Positions 15,232-22,656 of a stretch of 39,009 nt of DNA are shown in pieces. The stretch's first letter is position 1. Each line of letters starts with the position of its first letter. A model generated the notes under the pieces. It was not told the origin of the DNA, ran no database searches, and saw nothing but the letters and a program-made list of their open reading frames with translations. The translations under genes and the position numbers were made by a program. The DNA is from Pseudomonadota bacterium (GTDB lineage Bacteria > Pseudomonadota > Gammaproteobacteria > Burkholderiales > Thiobacillaceae): contig JAJZPR010000017.1 of the NCBI GenBank assembly GCA_021847835.1, positions 7,870-46,878 of the forward strand, in the 5' to 3' direction.

Positions 15232-16284
15232 ATGCGCGACTTCCCCGAACTGGTCGAGACGGTGCAGAAGAACTGCCACATCGCGGACGCCAACCACGCC
15301 CGCAACATGACCATGTGCACCTATCTGCTGGAAATGCGCGAATTCTTCCGCTGGGAGAACGAACTGCCGCTCTCCCAGCAGCCGCCGCGCGCCGAAATCG
15401 GCCCCTGGATGATCGCCCGCGAGTCGCTGTGGGAAAGCCTGGAGGAAGACGAGTTTTCCGCCCTGCCCGTCAATGGGCGAAGCATCGCCCCCTTCGAAAG
15501 CCGCGCGGTCAACGCGGTGCTGCTGCCGGAAGGCTATGTCTACGGCGCCGGCATCGGCCGCTACCGCAAGCCGCACTTCTTCCTGGGCGAACTCAAGCGC
15601 AGGGAAGAGCGCGAAGGCCTCACCATCTACGTCACCGGCTGCGAATACGCGCGCGATCTCTCCACACTGCCCGCGGTCTACCAGGACGGCGCCATTTTCC
15701 TGCGCACCGATGCGCTGAAGCGGGCGTTGTGGGAAAAGGTCGAGTTGTGGGGCCAGAAAAAGCCCGAAGGCGCCATGAAGGCGGCACTTGCCTGCTATGG
15801 CTTCGAGCACGATCCCGAAGCCGCATTGGTCCGCATGACCGAAACGGAAAGCGAGACAGTGATCCTGCACGAGGTGGGCGAAGCGCGCGCCGACAGGCTG
15901 TTGGGGCCGGACTGGCAGAAAATGCTCGCCGGTTTCACCCACAAGCACGCAGAAATGCTGGCGCGCTCGGTGCGCGACAATCTCGCCGACTGCCTCTCCA
16001 CCCTGCCCGCGCTGATCGAAAACGAGGCCTGGTGCAGCCTGCACTACTACATGGCCGAATTCGACGGCCTGCGCCTGGCGCTCTTCCCCAGGCTGACTGA
16101 AGCCTACAGGGACTGGCGCGACAGCGGCCGGACGAACGTCCTGCGCGAAGTCGCCGGCGAGGGCCAGAGACACTGGCTGAAGCAGGCAGAAATGCTGCTG
16201 AACCTCCATCGCGAGGACCCGGATGCCGCGCAGGCCCGCATCCAGCAGCTGCTCAAGCCGAATCCCTGCCCGCTCACTTTCTGA
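15232..16284 (+). CDS. Conserved hypothetical protein (possibly Sfum_1244-like)
   Basis: A 350-residue soluble protein. The ATG at 15232 has a strong AGGAGGG ribosome site and begins MRDFPELVETVQKNCHIADA. Features include conserved-looking HARNMTMCTYLLEMREFFRWE near the start, GYVYGAGIGRYRKPHFFLGEL, and a helical C-terminal half with HKHAEMLARS. From memory it resembles a family named after Syntrophobacter Sfum_1244, which I cannot verify. No function is known to me. It is the last gene of the plus-strand group and is followed by a hairpin at 16320. Confidence 0.72.
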   Translation: MRDFPELVETVQKNCHIADANHARNMTMCTYLLEMREFFRWENELPLSQQPPRAEIGPWMIARESLWESLEEDEFSALPVNGRSIAPFESRAVNAVLLPEGYVYGAGIGRYRKPHFFLGELKRREEREGLTIYVTGCEYARDLSTLPAVYQDGAIFLRTDALKRALWEKVELWGQKKPEGAMKAALACYGFEHDPEAALVRMTETESETVILHEVGEARADRLLGPDWQKMLAGFTHKHAEMLARSVRDNLADCLSTLPALIENEAWCSLHYYMAEFDGLRLALFPRLTEAYRDWRDSGRTNVLREVAGEGQRHWLKQAEMLLNLHREDPDAAQARIQQLLKPNPCPLTF

Positions 16285-16319
16285 TCGACTGGCGCTGCAA
16301 GGGGCCCATCGCAAAACGC

Positions 16320-16340
16320 ATGGAGCCGGCACGGCTCCAT
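16320..16340 (+). terminator. Hairpin after the dsrS gene group
   Basis: ATGGAGCC and GGCTCCAT pair around a 5-base loop. There is no following T-tract, so it may be a weak terminator or a 3'-end stabilising hairpin for the plus-strand genes. Confidence 0.4.
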
Positions 16341-16372
16341 CCTCCCGCACCGAACGGCAGCGCTGCCGGCAA

Positions 16373-16400
16373 TAAAAAAGGGATTCCAGCGAATCCCTTT
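16373..16400 (-). terminator. Intrinsic terminator of the sigma/anti-sigma operon
   Basis: A perfect 10-bp stem AAAGGGATTC (16377-16386) / GAATCCCTTT (16391-16400) with a CAGC loop. Read on the minus strand it is followed by further T residues (TTTATT), giving a good Rho-independent terminator 20 bp past the anti-sigma stop. Confidence 0.8.
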
Positions 16401-16420
16401 CATGCGGCATTCAGCCTCTC

Positions 16421-17131
16421 CTACACCCGGATGTAGGTCCAGCCTTCCTTCATCTTGCTGACCACTTCACCGATGGCGGAAGGCACCATTTTCGCTTCCT
16501 TGACGAGCCTGATCTGCTTGCCTTCACGTTCGTAGCGGGCCACGGCCTGGCCGCAGGCGATGAAGGTCAGATTGGCATGTTTGGCTGCCAGCGCATCAAT
16601 GCGCTCACGGTAGGGGGTAAAGCCCTCGCGCAGCAGGTTGAGGCCGTAGTTGTTGGCGACGATTTCCAGTTCGGCCTGCACCCCCTCCTGCCTGGCGCTG
16701 TCCAGAATCTGGTCGGCATAATCCAGCACTGCGGCCATGTGTTCCGGCTTGTCGGAATCGATGTGCAGGATGAAGCGGTTGGCTGCACTTTGCTGCCCGG
16801 TCCTCACGAACTCGCCTTTTTGTGCCAGCACGGCCGGAAGAATGCCGCCCGTGGCGGGATGCAGCGACCAGCCCACGATACCGCCCACCCCCAGCAGCAG
16901 GGCGGCAGCGAGCGCCTGCATGCCCGGACTGCGTGCGACACGCGCAGGACGACCGGGCTCGATGCCATCATAGGCATGCCTGACCATGGATTTCAGTTGG
17001 CGGACGCCGCAGATGCGCTGGGCCAGCCCGGCATCCTCGCGGGCGGCTTCGAACATCTCCTCCATCTCGCCGGAGGTAAGCTGCTGGTCGACAAAAGCAT
17101 TCAGGATTTCGTCGCTGATCGGCATCTTCAT
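16421..17131 (-). CDS. Membrane anti-sigma factor fused to a DsrE-like domain
   Basis: A 236-residue protein. Residues 1-60 resemble an anti-sigma domain (ISDEILNAFVDQQLTSGEMEEMFEAA) without the zinc HxxxCxxC motif. A single membrane helix lies at about 71-90, with basic residues before it, so the N-terminus should be cytoplasmic. Residues about 118-236 resemble DsrE/YchN-type proteins: RFILHIDSDKPEHMAAVLDYA, a central ELEIVANNYGLNLL, FIACGQAV with Cys193, and the end MVPSAIGEVVSKMKEGWTYIRV. The start ATG overlaps the sigma stop (ATGA, 17128-17131). I infer a periplasmic sulfur or redox sensor controlling the sigma factor. The domain call is from pattern recognition only. Confidence 0.78.
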   Translation of the reverse strand: MKMPISDEILNAFVDQQLTSGEMEEMFEAAREDAGLAQRICGVRQLKSMVRHAYDGIEPGRPARVARSPGMQALAAALLLGVGGIVGWSLHPATGGILPAVLAQKGEFVRTGQQSAANRFILHIDSDKPEHMAAVLDYADQILDSARQEGVQAELEIVANNYGLNLLREGFTPYRERIDALAAKHANLTFIACGQAVARYEREGKQIRLVKEAKMVPSAIGEVVSKMKEGWTYIRV

Positions 17132-17673
17132 TTCACTCTCCTGAGACGGCCCGCCTGGGCAGCCGGTCTTACCTCGGACAGCATTTCCTTGAGCGCGGCG
17201 CGAGCGCGCGCCAGGCGGCTCATCACCGTGCCTGCCGGCACGCCCAGAATCTCGGCCACTTCGGCATAGCTTCTGTCCTCCATGTCCACCAGGGTCAGCA
17301 CCTGACGCTGGCCCAGCGGCAGACGGGCGATGGCCTTGCGCACGGTGAGCGCGGTCTGCCGGCCCGCGAGGTTCTGTTCGGGCGAGAGCTCTTCGGCTTC
17401 CAGCCGCTCGGCCCAGTCGTCGATGTCCTCCAGGATGCCCGCCATCTTCTTGCGCAGGCAGTCGCGCCAGCAGTTGTTGAGGATGACCATGAGCCACCCC
17501 TCGAGCGCGCGCGGCTCCTTGAGCGGAGAAGTCGTGGCAAGCGCGCGCGCCAGCGCCTCCTGCACCAGGTCTTCCGCCATATCGCGGTCGCCGCACCAGG
17601 CATAGGCCAGGCGATACAGGCGGGTGCGGTGGCGCAGCACTTCCTGCTGAGTGCTTCCGCAAAACCAGATCAT
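17128..17673 (-). CDS. ECF-type RNA polymerase sigma factor
   Basis: A 181-residue ECF sigma factor with region 2 at about residues 10-75 (YRLAYAWCGDRDMAEDLVQEALARAL, then EGWLMVILNNCWRDCLRKK). Region 4 is at about 118-165 (LPLGQRQVLTLVDMEDRSYAEVAEILGVPAGTVMSRLARAR). I choose ATG 17673, preceded by GGAGGAGAAA; longer upstream starts lack a ribosome site and add sequence that does not belong to the family. It is coupled by a four-base overlap to its membrane anti-sigma factor. Target promoters are unknown; autoregulation is common for such pairs. Confidence 0.92.
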   Translation of the reverse strand: MIWFCGSTQQEVLRHRTRLYRLAYAWCGDRDMAEDLVQEALARALATTSPLKEPRALEGWLMVILNNCWRDCLRKKMAGILEDIDDWAERLEAEELSPEQNLAGRQTALTVRKAIARLPLGQRQVLTLVDMEDRSYAEVAEILGVPAGTVMSRLARARAALKEMLSEVRPAAQAGRLRRVK

Positions 17674-17830
17674 TTTCTCCTCCGCTACTCCATAAGACGC
17701 GGCAACCGCCCGCCTTATTCCATGATCGGCCCATTCTGTTCTTTGGGCTTCCGTAAGGCAACGGTACATGTCGACTACGGCCCTAAAGCGGCTATGATGG
17801 CGGCATTCGTCCAGTTTGCGTCGAGCGCCG

Positions 17831-19087
17831 ATGAGCCCCCCGTCCTCCAGCCCCGCCGACCCCGCGCTTACCCGGCGCCTGTTCTTCCTGTTCGGCCTGG
17901 CCTATTTCGCCCAGAGTTTCGCGCAGATGGGCGGGCTGATCGGCCAGCCGCTCAATTATTACCTCAAGGAGGAACTGGGACTTTCCAGCGCCGGGATATC
18001 GGAATACCTGGCCATCGCTTCGCTGCCATGGGTAATCAAGCCCATCTACGGCCTGGTCAGCGATTACATTCCGCTGTTCGGCTACCGGCGCAAGACCTGG
18101 CTCATGCTCGTGAATCTCGTCGGCGCGGGCGGCTTTCTCTGGCTGTCCGGGCTGACCGACGCGGGCAGCCTCATCATTGCGCTGACGCTGACCGCCTTCG
18201 GCACCGCCGCATCGGACGTCATCATCGATGCGCTGATGGTGGAAAAAGGCGCGGAGACCGGCCTCACCGCGCGCTTCCTCGGCACGCAATGGTTCTGGTT
18301 CAAGATCGCGGCCGTGGTCACCGCGCTTGCCGGCGGCTTTCTCGCGGCCAATTTCAAGCCCGCCACCGCGCTGCACATCGCCGCCACCCTCACCATGCTG
18401 GCGCCGATCGCCGTGCTCACGGCCGGTTATTTTCTGGTGCAGGAAAAGAAGAGCCGCATCGAGCTTGCGGCGATGAAGCAAACCACGCAGAGCATGTGGC
18501 TGGCGATCCGTTCGCCTAAACTGCAGCTGACGGCGGCATTCGTGGTGCTGTGGTGTTTCAGCCCCGGTTTCGGCGCGCCGCTGTACTTCCACATGACCGA
18601 CGTGCTGCGCTTCGACCAGCAGTTCATCGGCCAGTTGTCCGCATTCACGGCAGTCGGCGGCGTCATCGGCGCCTGGCTCTTCGGCCATATGCTGGCCAGA
18701 CGCTCGTTCGCGGTGCAGGCCAATGTCGCCATCGGCGCCGCCATCCTGGCGGTGCTGGCCTATCTTGCGCTGGCCCAGCCAAGCAGCTACGCGCAGGCCG
18801 TCGCCGCGCCGCTGCATGTGTCGGTCGGCATGTTGAACCAGATCGGCATGCTGATGATCCTGTCGGTGGCGGCGCGCGCCTGCCCGCCGCGCGCCGAGGG
18901 CTTCACCTTCGCGGTGATGATGTCGCTCTACAACGCCGCCGAACAGTTTTCTTCCGTGATCGGCTCGCGTCTGTACGAACAGGTGTTCCACCAGGCTTTC
19001 GCGCCCCTGCTCTGGGTCGCGGCCGGCTCGCTCGCGCTCTGTTTCCTGCTGGTGCCCTTTCTCGGCCGCCAGCAGCAGCCGCACTAG
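17831..19087 (+). CDS. MFS transporter, BT1/AmpG-like
   Basis: A 418-residue, 12-helix membrane transporter. The N-terminal half contains AYFAQSFAQMGGLIGQPLNYYLKEELGLSSAGISEY and PWVIKPIYGLVSDYIPLFGYRRKTWL, typical of the folate-biopterin (BT1) branch related to AmpG. Substrates of bacterial members are mostly unknown (pteridines or other small anions are possible). It is divergent from the sigma operon across about 157 bp. TATGAT at about 17793 may be a -10 box. An alternative TTG start at 17816 would add five residues. Its stop overlaps the convergent methyltransferase stop by four bases. Confidence 0.85.
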   Translation: MSPPSSSPADPALTRRLFFLFGLAYFAQSFAQMGGLIGQPLNYYLKEELGLSSAGISEYLAIASLPWVIKPIYGLVSDYIPLFGYRRKTWLMLVNLVGAGGFLWLSGLTDAGSLIIALTLTAFGTAASDVIIDALMVEKGAETGLTARFLGTQWFWFKIAAVVTALAGGFLAANFKPATALHIAATLTMLAPIAVLTAGYFLVQEKKSRIELAAMKQTTQSMWLAIRSPKLQLTAAFVVLWCFSPGFGAPLYFHMTDVLRFDQQFIGQLSAFTAVGGVIGAWLFGHMLARRSFAVQANVAIGAAILAVLAYLALAQPSSYAQAVAAPLHVSVGMLNQIGMLMILSVAARACPPRAEGFTFAVMMSLYNAAEQFSSVIGSRLYEQVFHQAFAPLLWVAAGSLALCFLLVPFLGRQQQPH

Positions 19088-19725
19088 CCTTTTTCCCCGG
19101 CCACCAGCAGCATGCCGCCCCAGGGCAAAGCATCCGGGACGCATTTTTCAACATACCTCGCCAGCTTCGTGCCCGATGGCAGGAAAATCGCCGAGCGCAA
19201 TTTCAGTTCATGCACCGGCAGGCCGGAAAAAAACTCGCGCAATTCGGAAGCCGTGTGCCAGCGCGCGCCGCGGTAGGCGCCGCTGCCGCCGTGCCTGCCC
19301 TTCTCCCGGTAGAGCAGGCTGTCCCGGTTGAGCCAGCCGATGACGAAGCGGCGCCGCGCCACGCGCACGATTTCGGCCGCGGCCTGGCGCTCGTCCCCGA
19401 CAAAGCACAGGGCGGCGATGGACAGCACGTGATCGAAGCTCGCATCGGCATACGGCAGCCGCCGGGCGTCGCCCTCCACCCAGCGCATGGCGGGGTCGCC
19501 GTGGGCGCGGGCAAAGGCCAGCCAGTCGGGATCGGCATCGAGGCCGGTGGCCTGCAAGCCCTGCGCAGCGAAGCGGCGCGTGAACCAGCCGGTGCCGCAG
19601 CCCACGTCGAGCAGGCTGTCGCCCGGAGCGGCCGCAAGCAGGCGCGCGGCCAGGCGGAACTCGGTTTCGCCGATCCAGCGGCCGCGCGGGGTGTCGTACC
19701 AGGCGTCGTAGTCGGCGGGGTTCAT
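19084..19725 (-). CDS. Class I SAM-dependent methyltransferase
   Basis: A 213-residue methyltransferase of the UbiE/type-11 kind. The start MNPADYDAWYDTPRGRWIGETEFRLA matches that family, motif I is LLDVGCGTGWFTRRFA, and later motifs are ATGLDAD and LPYADASFDHVLSIAALCFV. The substrate is unknown. Proteins beginning AWYDTPRG are common in sulfur and metal operons of proteobacteria, from memory. It is the last gene of the ArsR-rhodanese operon, 10 bp after the MFS gene. The longer reading frame upstream is shadow sequence of that gene. Confidence 0.85.
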   Translation of the reverse strand: MNPADYDAWYDTPRGRWIGETEFRLAARLLAAAPGDSLLDVGCGTGWFTRRFAAQGLQATGLDADPDWLAFARAHGDPAMRWVEGDARRLPYADASFDHVLSIAALCFVGDERQAAAEIVRVARRRFVIGWLNRDSLLYREKGRHGGSGAYRGARWHTASELREFFSGLPVHELKLRSAIFLPSGTKLARYVEKCVPDALPWGGMLLVAGEKG

Positions 19726-19735
19726 CGCAGGGCGA

Positions 19736-21061
19736 TCACGCGTCGGCAGGATTGAGGCGCGGGTGCGTCTCCTCGCAGGCCGCCAGCACCAGCGCGCCGG
19801 AGACGAACATGGCGGCTGCGGTGAACCAGAACCCCGCCTCGATGCCGCCGAAGACGGCCGCCACCGCGCCCAGCAGCAGGGCGCCGATGCCGTAGCCGAG
19901 GTCGCGCCAGAAGCGGTAGATGCCAATGGCCGAGCCGCGCCAGTTGGGATGCGCAATGTCGGATACGGCGGCGGACAGCGTGGGATACAGCAGCGCCATG
20001 CCGAAGCCCATCACCGCAGCGGCGAACGACCACCACAGCTCGCCCTCGCCCATCAGCACCAGGGCGACGCCCGCGCCGCACAGCCACATGCCCCAGACGA
20101 TGGGCTTCTTGCGGCCGATGCGGTCGGACAGATGGCCGGTGAAGAACTGCGAAATGCCCCAGACGAAGCCATACACGCCCACCACCCAGCCGATGCCCGC
20201 GAGCGAAAGGCCGTGCTGATACAGATAGACGGGAAAGAACACCCACACCAGCGCATCGACGAATTTCTCCACCAGGCCGGCCTGGCTGATCGAGGCCATG
20301 CGGGCGTCGCGCCAGGACATCAGGGTGAACACTTCCCAGGTGCCTGGCTTGTCGGAAACGTTTTCGGGGTAGCGCGGCCTGGGGCCCGTCATCTGCCCGG
20401 CCGCGTGTTTTTTGCCTTCCGCGTGCGCCCACGGCAGGGTGTCCTTCACCCACAAAAGCGTCAGCAGGCCGGCCAGCAGAACCACCACCAGCCCGAACAG
20501 CATCAGGCCCTCGCGCGGGCCGTAGGCGGCGGCGAGATAGCCGGTGAGGATGCCCGCCACCGCCACGCCGAAGTAGCCGGAGAATTCATTCAGGCCGATG
20601 GTGAGGCCGCGCTGCTCGGCGGTGGTGAGGTCCAGCTTGGCGGTCTGCGTCATCGACCAGGTAAGGCCCTGGTTCACGCCCAGCAGCACGGTCGCCGCCA
20701 CGATCCAGCCCCACGACGGCGCATACAGGATCATGAAGGGGATGGGAATGGCTGCCAGCCAGCCGATGAACAGCACCTTCTTGCGCCCCATGCGCTCGGA
20801 CATCCGCCCCGCCACGAAATTGAGCGTGCCCTTGACGAAACCGAAGGCGGTGACGAAGGCCATCAGCATCATGAACGAGCCCTTGGCCACGCCGAACTCG
20901 GATTCGGCCAGCGCCGGCACCACGGTGCGGGTCATGCCCAGGGTCAGGCCGACGAAAAACACCTGCACCAGCTGGTGCGAAAACTGGGCGAAGTTATGGC
21001 GGATGCCATAACGATATTCGGCGACCTCCTGGGCCACTTCCCGAGCCAGCGACATGATCAT
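19736..21061 (-). CDS. MFS transporter in the persulfide operon
   Basis: A 441-residue, 12-helix MFS transporter with the loop signatures GRMSERMGRKKVL (between helices 2 and 3) and GHLSDRIGRKKPIV (helices 8 and 9). A hydrophilic His/Pro-rich loop at about 225-255 separates the halves. The start MIMSLAREV overlaps the MBL stop (ATGA, 21058-21061), so the genes are coupled. Position between a persulfide-dioxygenase-like gene and a methyltransferase, under an ArsR-rhodanese regulator, suggests export of a sulfur product such as sulfite or thiosulfate. This is inference from context. Confidence 0.85.
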   Translation of the reverse strand: MIMSLAREVAQEVAEYRYGIRHNFAQFSHQLVQVFFVGLTLGMTRTVVPALAESEFGVAKGSFMMLMAFVTAFGFVKGTLNFVAGRMSERMGRKKVLFIGWLAAIPIPFMILYAPSWGWIVAATVLLGVNQGLTWSMTQTAKLDLTTAEQRGLTIGLNEFSGYFGVAVAGILTGYLAAAYGPREGLMLFGLVVVLLAGLLTLLWVKDTLPWAHAEGKKHAAGQMTGPRPRYPENVSDKPGTWEVFTLMSWRDARMASISQAGLVEKFVDALVWVFFPVYLYQHGLSLAGIGWVVGVYGFVWGISQFFTGHLSDRIGRKKPIVWGMWLCGAGVALVLMGEGELWWSFAAAVMGFGMALLYPTLSAAVSDIAHPNWRGSAIGIYRFWRDLGYGIGALLLGAVAAVFGGIEAGFWFTAAAMFVSGALVLAACEETHPRLNPADA

Positions 21062-21789
21062 TTACCCAGGTTGAATGCGACCATGCGGTCCATTTCCGCG
21101 GGCCGCGGCGGAATTTCCGCGGTCAGCGCGGCGACGAATTCGTCCTTGCTCATGGACAGCATGGGATTCCAGCGTTTCTCGAATCCCACGGTCGAAGCCG
21201 GCTTGCCGGAAATGCCGGCGCCGCAGGCGCTGCCGGCGACATGGCCGGCGTAGATCTCCACCTCGGCGGGCAGGTTGAGCAGCTTGCCGTGCAGGGTGTC
21301 GTAAAGCTGCGCGGCCATTTCGGCTTCCTTCCCGGCCAGGTCTGGGCGGCCGGCGCTGCCGACGAACAGGGTGTCGCCGGTGAGCACGAACCAGGGCGCT
21401 TCCGCCCGGCGCTTGTCGGTCACCAGCATGCAGAGCGAATCCGGCGTATGGCCGGGCGTGTGCAGCACATCGACGTAGACATTGCCGACCTCGATGCGCT
21501 GGCCGTCCTTCAGGGGTTCGAAGCCGAAGTTCACGCGCCCGGCGTTGGATTCGTGCAGGCAGTATTTCGCGCCGGTTTTTTCCGCCAGCGCCCGTCCCCC
21601 GGAATAATGATCGGCATGCACGTGGGTGTCGATGACGTGGGTGATCTTCACATCCTGCTTCGCGGCCTCGTCGATGAACCATTGCTCGTCGCCCAGCACC
21701 GGGTCGACGGCGATGCCGACATGGCAGGAGCCGCAGCCGAAGAAATAGGAAAGCGTGGCATCCTTGGCAAGAAGTTGGCGAAAAAACAT
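21058..21789 (-). CDS. Persulfide dioxygenase-like MBL-fold hydrolase
   Basis: A 243-residue metallo-beta-lactamase fold protein of the ETHE1/Blh type. The motif THVHADH (His56, His58, Asp60, His61) is present, along with HTPGHTPDSLCML, GDTLFVGSAGRPDL, and the C-terminal GKPASTVGFEKRWNPML. These are hallmarks of persulfide dioxygenases, which oxidise glutathione persulfide to sulfite with one iron and O2. It is cytoplasmic. Located directly after an ArsR-rhodanese gene, it fits a sulfide/persulfide detoxification response. Two N-terminal cysteines in FGCGSCHVG are also notable. Confidence 0.88.
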   Translation of the reverse strand: MFFRQLLAKDATLSYFFGCGSCHVGIAVDPVLGDEQWFIDEAAKQDVKITHVIDTHVHADHYSGGRALAEKTGAKYCLHESNAGRVNFGFEPLKDGQRIEVGNVYVDVLHTPGHTPDSLCMLVTDKRRAEAPWFVLTGDTLFVGSAGRPDLAGKEAEMAAQLYDTLHGKLLNLPAEVEIYAGHVAGSACGAGISGKPASTVGFEKRWNPMLSMSKDEFVAALTAEIPPRPAEMDRMVAFNLGK

Positions 21790-21837
21790 GTCCGTATCCT
21801 CAAATCAATCAAAAAAACAATCCGGGCTGCGCCCGCT

Positions 21838-22497
21838 TCATTGCTCGACGGGCAGGCCCGCCGCCACCCATTCCGGCAAACCGTCGGAGATCTTCCGGGC
21901 ACGGTAGCCGTGTTTTTTCAGCAGCGTCACGGCTTCCTCCGACATCATGCAGAAGGGGCCGCGGCAGTACGCCACGATTTCCTTGTCCGCCGGCAGTTCG
22001 GCCAGGCGCTGCTTGAGCTCGGTCAAGGGCAGCGAGCGCGCGAAAGGCAGGTGCGCGTTTCCGTACTCCTCCGCGGGGCGCACGTCGATGACCACGACGT
22101 CGCCCTGGCGGGCCTTTTCCAGAAGCCCGCGCCGGGTCTCGGCATCCAGCTTCTCCGGCGCGGCGAACAGCCGGTCGAGCGCCATGCGCAATTCGATCAG
22201 ATGCTCTTCCGCCACCGTGCGCAGGCCGACCCACAGCGCGCCGACGTCTTCGCCGGACAGGCGATACGCGATGAAGCGGCCCTCGCGCCGCGACTCGATC
22301 AAACGCGCCTCCTTGAGCACTTTCAGATGGGCGCTGGCCAGCCTGACGTCGATGTCGGCTTCGGCCGCCAGCAGTTCCACCGTCTTCTCGCCTTGGGCGA
22401 GGATTTCGAGCAGTTCCAGACGCTTGGGGCTGGAAACGGCCTTGCCGATGCGGGCGACCTGCTCGTAGAGCAGATCTTTTAGCTGTCGTTTGTTCAT
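21838..22497 (-). CDS. ArsR-type repressor fused to a rhodanese domain
   Basis: A 219-residue two-domain protein. Residues 1-110 form an ArsR winged helix (RLELLEILAQGEKTVELLAAEADIDVRLASAHLKVLKEARLI). Residues about 118-219 form a rhodanese domain (VVVIDVRPAEEYGNAHLPFA) with active-site loop YCRGPFC (Cys178, Cys183). The HTH part has no cysteine, so sensing should rest on the rhodanese cysteines. It likely represses its own operon (MBL, MFS, methyltransferase) until sulfane sulfur is present. I start at ATG 22497, because the operator lies just upstream and an upstream start would put the operator inside the gene. Confidence 0.9.
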   Translation of the reverse strand: MNKRQLKDLLYEQVARIGKAVSSPKRLELLEILAQGEKTVELLAAEADIDVRLASAHLKVLKEARLIESRREGRFIAYRLSGEDVGALWVGLRTVAEEHLIELRMALDRLFAAPEKLDAETRRGLLEKARQGDVVVIDVRPAEEYGNAHLPFARSLPLTELKQRLAELPADKEIVAYCRGPFCMMSEEAVTLLKKHGYRARKISDGLPEWVAAGLPVEQ

Positions 22498-22504
22498 TTG
22501 AATA

Positions 22505-22528
22505 ATATTCCAACGACTATTGGAATAT
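22505..22528 (-). promoter_or_regulatory. Palindromic operator of the ArsR-rhodanese operon
   Basis: Perfect 9-bp arms ATATTCCAA (22505-22513) and TTGGAATAT (22520-22528) around CGACTA. It sits 7 bp before the repressor start codon, where it would block transcription. An AT-rich palindrome at this place is typical for ArsR-family autoregulation. Confidence 0.8.
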
Positions 22529-22594
22529 GTCAAGCAAAAAATACAAAGAAGCGGACGAGCATGGAAAATGCCGCCCTGAAGAGCTTGGGGGCAG

Positions 22595-22624
22595 AAAAAA
22601 AACCGGCCCGCTGCGGGGCCGGTT
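22595..22624 (-). terminator. Intrinsic terminator after cysG
   Basis: A 9-bp GC-rich stem AACCGGCCC / GGGCCGGTT with a 6-base loop. On the minus strand it is followed by eight T residues. It is a strong Rho-independent terminator 33 bp past the cysG stop and likely ends the cysG (and possibly the dsr) transcript. Confidence 0.9.
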
Positions 22625-22656
22625 CGTTTCAGAGGAAAGCCTCTGGCGGAGCCTGT

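Noticed and set aside
16421..17761. A 446-residue frame covering the anti-sigma gene and the sigma region
   Set aside because: Its first half is a shadow of the sigma factor. The anti-sigma domain starts naturally at ATG 17131, in the ATGA overlap.
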